A stretch of DNA of 45,134 bases. Origin: Paludibacteraceae bacterium. Its GTDB lineage: Bacteria; Bacteroidota; Bacteroidia; Bacteroidales; Paludibacteraceae. A program made the translations under genes and the position numbers. The stretch is from contig JAHDRA010000019.1 in NCBI GenBank assembly GCA_018433525.1, positions 1 through 45,134 on the forward strand, given 5' to 3'. A model generated the notes under the pieces. The model did not search any database. It was given only the letters and a program-made list of their open reading frames with translations, and was not told where the DNA came from. Of the stretch, positions 41,745 to 45,134 are shown piece after piece; position 1 is the first letter of the stretch, and every line of letters starts with the position of its first letter.

Positions 41745-44555
41745 ATGTCCAAACAAGGAAATATTATTGTTAAAGGCGCACGTATCCACAATCTTAAAAA
41801 CATTGATGTTGAAATTCCGAGAAACAAATTGGTGGTAGTTACCGGCTTATCGGGTTCGGGAAAATCATCTTTAGCTTTCGACACCATATATGCCGAAGGA
41901 CAACGCAGATACGTAGAAAGTCTTTCGGCTTATGCACGACAATTTTTAGGACGAATGAGCAAACCTGAAGTCGATTACATAAAAGGCATACCGCCGGCTA
42001 TTGCCATCGAACAAAAGGTCAACACTCGCAATCCGCGATCAACGGTTGGAACTTCAACCGAAATTTACGAGTACATGAAATTGCTTTATGCGCGCATTGG
42101 AAAAACTTATTCGCCAATTTCGGGAGAATTGGTAAAAATTCACGAGGCAGAAGATGTGGTGGAAGCAGCCATGTCGTATCCCGACGATACAAAACTTACT
42201 TTACTCATTCCCATTCGGTTGAACGAAGAAAACGATATAACTGAAAAGCTTCGAAATTTCCAAATGCAGGGATTCAGTCGAGTGGAAGCGGGCGACGAAA
42301 TGCTCAGAATTCAGGATTTGCTGCTTCGCCCCGAATTGCTCGGAAAAAACACTGAAATATATTTGGTTATCGACCGATTGGTGGTTGATCATTCCCCATC
42401 CACCATAAGCCGTTTGACGGATTCGGTGGAAACTGCTTTTTACGAAGGCAATGGAAACTGTATGCTGAAAGTGAATACGGAAGAAGGAGAAAAACTGCTA
42501 CATTTTTCAAAAAATTTTGAAGCCGACGGCATTACATTTGAAATTCCTACCGAACACACTTTCAGCTTCAACAGTCCCATTGGTGCATGTCCGGTGTGTG
42601 AAGGCTTTGGAAAAATTATCGGCATTGACGAAGATCTTGTTGTTCCCAACAAATCGCTTTCCGTTTACGAAGACGCCATTGTATGCTGGAGAGGCGAAGT
42701 AATGAGTGAATGGAAAAAAAGGTTAATTCAGGCTGCACCAAAATTTGGTTTCCCCATTCATAAACCTTATTACGAACTTACTGAAAGTCAACGACAACTA
42801 CTTTGGACAGGGAATGAATATTTTGAAGGATTGAACAGCTTTTTCAAGTTTCTGGAAGAAAATCAGTACAAAATTCAATATCGCGTGATGCTGGCAAGGT
42901 ATCGGGGAAAAACCACCTGTCCGGCTTGCAAGGGAACTCGACTTAAAAAGGAAGCAACTTATGTGCGCGTCGGTGGAAAACCCATTACGGAATTGGTGTT
43001 GATGCCGGTGGAAGAATTATACGATTTTTTTGAACAACTTTCGCTTGACGAACACGACGCAGCCATCGCCAGTCGTTTGTTGACAGAAATTCAAAATCGT
43101 ATCCGTTTTTTGCTTGATGTAGGATTGGGCTATCTTACACTGAATCGACTTTCCAATACACTTTCGGGTGGAGAAAGTCAGCGAATTAATCTGGCAACTT
43201 CTTTGGGAAGCAGCTTGGTGGGGTCGCTGTATATTCTGGACGAACCGAGTATTGGACTTCATCCGCGCGATACCGAAAAGTTGATCAACGTATTGCATCA
43301 GCTGCGTAATTTGGGAAATACGGTTATTGTGGTAGAACATGATGAAGAAATTATTCGTTCGGCAGATTACCTTATCGATATTGGTCCCGGAGCCGGCAGA
43401 TTGGGCGGGAATATTGTCTTTAACGGTCAACTGAACGATATTGACAAACAGGAAAATACGAAGGAAACTATTGCCAATTCTTACACATTGAAATATTTGT
43501 ATCATGCGGAAGAAATCCCCGTTCCTACCCTTCGCCGCAAATGGAACAATTACATAGAAATTGTCGGAGCTACGGAAAACAATTTAAAAAATATTTCCGT
43601 AAAATTTCCTCTGAATGTAATGACAGTGGTAACCGGTGTCAGCGGTTCGGGAAAATCGTCGCTGGTTCAGGATGTATTTTATGCTGCTTTGAAAAAATAT
43701 TATGGTGGAGTGGTTGATCATACCGGACAGTTTGGTGTTTTGCAAGGCAGTTTGCAACTGGTCAGTCAGGTAGAATTTGTCGACCAAAATCCCATTGGAC
43801 GTTCTTCTCGCTCCAATCCGGTGAGTTATATAAAAGTGTATGACGACATAAGAAAACTTTTTTCCGAACAACCATTGGCCAAACAAATGGGTTATAATCC
43901 TTCCTTTTTCTCTTTCAATACCGAAGGCGGTCGTTGCGAAGAATGTCAGGGAGAAGGAACCATCACAATCGAAATGCAATTTATGGCCGATTTGGTACTG
44001 GAATGTGAACATTGTCACGGGAAACGTTTTAAACAGGATATTCTCGAAGTTACCTATCGAGGAATGAATATCTATGATGTGCTGGAAATGACTGTGAATC
44101 AGGCCATCGAATTTTTTGGACAATCAAACAATACGTTGGAAAAGAAAATTGTGAAACGTCTCAAGTCATTGCAGGATGTCGGTATCGGATATGTCAAATT
44201 GGGACAATCATCCAATACCTTATCGGGCGGCGAAAGTCAGCGGGTAAAATTGGCTTCTTTTCTGGCAAACGAAAAATCAGACCCAACACTCTTTATTTTC
44301 GATGAACCTACAACCGGACTGCATTTCCATGACATCAAAACTTTACTCAAGGCTTTTGATGCACTGATTGCGAAAGGCCATACCGTTCTCATTATCGAAC
44401 ACAATCCCGAAGTAATCAAATGTGCCGATCACATTATCGATTTAGGGCCCGAAGGCGGCGACAAAGGAGGTTATGTGGTTTTTGAAGGAACTCCCGAAGA
44501 AATTGTAAATTGCGGAAATTCCTATACCGGAAAGTTTTTGAAAGGAAAAATTTAG
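41745..44555 (+). CDS. uvrA: Excinuclease ABC subunit A
   Basis: 936 residues, the normal size. GGGAG lies 7 bases before the ATG and is one of the few Shine-Dalgarno-like sequences in the window. Two ABC ATPase modules are present: Walker A LSGSGKSS (35-42) and VSGSGKSS (about 632-639), signatures LSGGESQR near 471 and 825, and Walker [14 protein letters not shown] and [13 protein letters not shown]. Zinc modules: CPACKGTR and the C-terminal CEEC...CEHC pair ([13 protein letters not shown] between) are intact; the first module keeps only CPVC (282-285), its earlier CxxC pair being absent. UvrA finds helix-distorting damage and loads UvrB for nucleotide excision repair. It is a single gene, divergent from dnaN. 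Confidence 0.97.
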   Translation: MSKQGNIIVKGARIHNLKNIDVEIPRNKLVVVTGLSGSGKSSLAFDTIYAEGQRRYVESLSAYARQFLGRMSKPEVDYIKGIPPAIAIEQKVNTRNPRSTVGTSTEIYEYMKLLYARIGKTYSPISGELVKIHEAEDVVEAAMSYPDDTKLTLLIPIRLNEENDITEKLRNFQMQGFSRVEAGDEMLRIQDLLLRPELLGKNTEIYLVIDRLVVDHSPSTISRLTDSVETAFYEGNGNCMLKVNTEEGEKLLHFSKNFEADGITFEIPTEHTFSFNSPIGACPVCEGFGKIIGIDEDLVVPNKSLSVYEDAIVCWRGEVMSEWKKRLIQAAPKFGFPIHKPYYELTESQRQLLWTGNEYFEGLNSFFKFLEENQYKIQYRVMLARYRGKTTCPACKGTRLKKEATYVRVGGKPITELVLMPVEELYDFFEQLSLDEHDAAIASRLLTEIQNRIRFLLDVGLGYLTLNRLSNTLSGGESQRINLATSLGSSLVGSLYILDEPSIGLHPRDTEKLINVLHQLRNLGNTVIVVEHDEEIIRSADYLIDIGPGAGRLGGNIVFNGQLNDIDKQENTKETIANSYTLKYLYHAEEIPVPTLRRKWNNYIEIVGATENNLKNISVKFPLNVMTVVTGVSGSGKSSLVQDVFYAALKKYYGGVVDHTGQFGVLQGSLQLVSQVEFVDQNPIGRSSRSNPVSYIKVYDDIRKLFSEQPLAKQMGYNPSFFSFNTEGGRCEECQGEGTITIEMQFMADLVLECEHCHGKRFKQDILEVTYRGMNIYDVLEMTVNQAIEFFGQSNNTLEKKIVKRLKSLQDVGIGYVKLGQSSNTLSGGESQRVKLASFLANEKSDPTLFIFDEPTTGLHFHDIKTLLKAFDALIAKGHTVLIIEHNPEVIKCADHIIDLGPEGGDKGGYVVFEGTPEEIVNCGNSYTGKFLKGKI

Positions 44556-44639
44556 ATTTCATTTTACCAAAAAAATATAGTTTTGAGTTTTGAGTCCAGA
44601 GTTCTGAGCTTTGAATTACGAAATAAGAAATAAAAGTAG

Positions 44640-44659
44640 AGATGTTGTATGCAACGTCT
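44640..44659. repeat. Imperfect 20-base palindrome
   Basis: AGATGTTGTATGCAACGTCT is self-complementary apart from G-T pairs. It resembles the AGACGTTGCATGCAACGTCT type of dispersed palindrome. Only this copy is in the window. Confidence 0.4.
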
Positions 44660-45033
44660 AACCAATTTTAAATTTTTCACGCTGCCGCACGAACCTTTCG
44701 TGTGGTACTGTGAAATTAATTTTGTCTCGTAGGGACAACCTTTTGGTAGAAAAAGGCAACGAAAAAAAAAAATTCTGTAGGAATGGCCATCTGACAACAA
44801 TTTTATGATTAAAAAATGACCGCCCAGACGGGGCTATGTAAAATCACTGCATGATTATTCTTTACCATAAGCATGCTTCTATGGAGCATATGAAATGAAA
44901 TTAACGCACAGGGATGACCTTCTGCTTAATGCATTGGTCGTGATTGCATTGTTATTTTTTTAAAAATCAACTATCTTTGAAACTTGAGTAGAAATTATAT
45001 ACATTACATTAAATTATTGCACAAATAAATTAT

Positions 45034-45041
45034 TATCTTTG
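45034..45041 (+). promoter_or_regulatory. Predicted -7 element of the transposase-like gene
   Basis: TATCTTTG (TAnnTTTG) lies 28 bases ahead of the ATG at 45070. Confidence 0.4.
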
Positions 45042-45069
45042 TCTCATAATTTTAAAAGCATCATACATT

Positions 45070-45134
45070 ATGGGACGAAAAGTAAAACAATTACACAATT
45101 ACACCACAGAACAAATAAAGGCGTTCATTGACAA
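45070..45134 (+). CDS. Start of a transposase-like helix-turn-helix protein (cut by window edge)
   Basis: Only 21 codons are visible, from ATG at 45070: MGRKVKQLHNYTTEQIKAFID. A basic N-terminus followed by a short helical segment of this form resembles the opening of IS630-type or helix-turn-helix transposases in Bacteroidota. The window ends before any catalytic residue. No inverted repeat that could mark a left insertion-sequence end was found with confidence. A DNA-binding protein of another kind is possible. Confidence 0.45.
   Translation, partial: MGRKVKQLHNYTTEQIKAFID

Larger units (their letters stand above)
44556..45069. other. Degenerate non-coding stretch between uvrA and the transposase-like gene
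   Basis: About 510 bases with no credible gene. It holds a degenerate tandem-like run of GAGTTTTGAGT-type words (44580-44615), an imperfect palindrome at 44640-44659, a small hairpin TTGTC/GACAA near 44719-44737, and a predicted -7 element TATCTTTG at 45034-45041. No terminator with a T-run is obvious after uvrA. Confidence 0.5.

Noticed and set aside
44564..44800. 78-residue minus-strand frame after uvrA
   Set aside because: It covers the degenerate repeated words and a palindrome, has an unnatural composition and no promoter or ribosome site.
1..45134. CRISPR array or prophage
   Set aside because: I saw no regularly spaced direct repeats and no phage structural, integrase or lysis genes.

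Overview
The window reads as chromosomal DNA from a member of the Bacteroidota, most likely Bacteroidales. It is AT-rich and has few Shine-Dalgarno sequences. Upstream of many genes there is a match to the Bacteroidota sigma-factor -7 element (TAnnTTTG). Several genes are of kinds common in this phylum: a bifunctional HisB without the zinc cysteines, a DUF4783 protein, a SudAB/NfnAB-like flavoprotein pair, a very long NtrY-like kinase, and a dihydroorotase with Gln in the usual HxH position. OadB, SudAB and NADP-GDH would fit an anaerobic or fermentative lifestyle, but that is inference. I could not fix the genus.

Layout. 1-3.4 kb: 3' part of rlmB (cut by the window edge) behind a small conserved protein, an EamA transporter, and gdhA. 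3.6-8.8 kb: tRNA-Ser(CGA), then a 1053-residue single-chain type ISP-like restriction-modification protein, then a secreted/membrane LamG protein of unknown role; this is the most accessory-looking stretch. 8.9-13.6 kb: a four-gene minus-strand operon hisB / alkaline-phosphatase-like protein / PatB-type C-S lyase / DUF554. 13.8-17.3 kb: AspT/YidE-type transporter, MaoC-like hydratase, panB. 17.1-22.2 kb: minus strand, oadB with a 45-residue OadG-like subunit, yebC, rfbD, rfbC, nadC, DUF4783. 22.5-26.6 kb: rlmH and an NtrY-like histidine kinase. 26.8-32.1 kb: radA, then an SbcD-like nuclease and an SbcC/YhaN-like ATPase with a predicted membrane hairpin. 32.2-39.1 kb: minus strand, DegT aminotransferase, pyrC, polyprenol-mannose-type glycosyltransferase, WalJ-type MBL protein, CDGSH protein, SudA and SudB. 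39.4-44.6 kb: DEDDh exonuclease, dnaN and, divergently, uvrA. 44.6-45.1 kb: degenerate non-coding DNA and the start of a transposase-like gene.

Most genes are housekeeping: amino-acid, cofactor and nucleotide synthesis, surface sugars, and DNA repair/replication (radA, uvrA, dnaN, exonuclease, SbcCD-like pair). I saw no CRISPR array, rRNA, complete insertion sequence or prophage. The points most worth a second look are the helicase-free ISP-like enzyme next to a tRNA, the phosphatase-fold protein that has lost nearly all its metal ligands, the membrane-hairpin SbcC-like ATPase, a 54-nt hairpin at the predicted 5' end of the uvrA mRNA, and a nested hairpin that covers the rlmH start codon.
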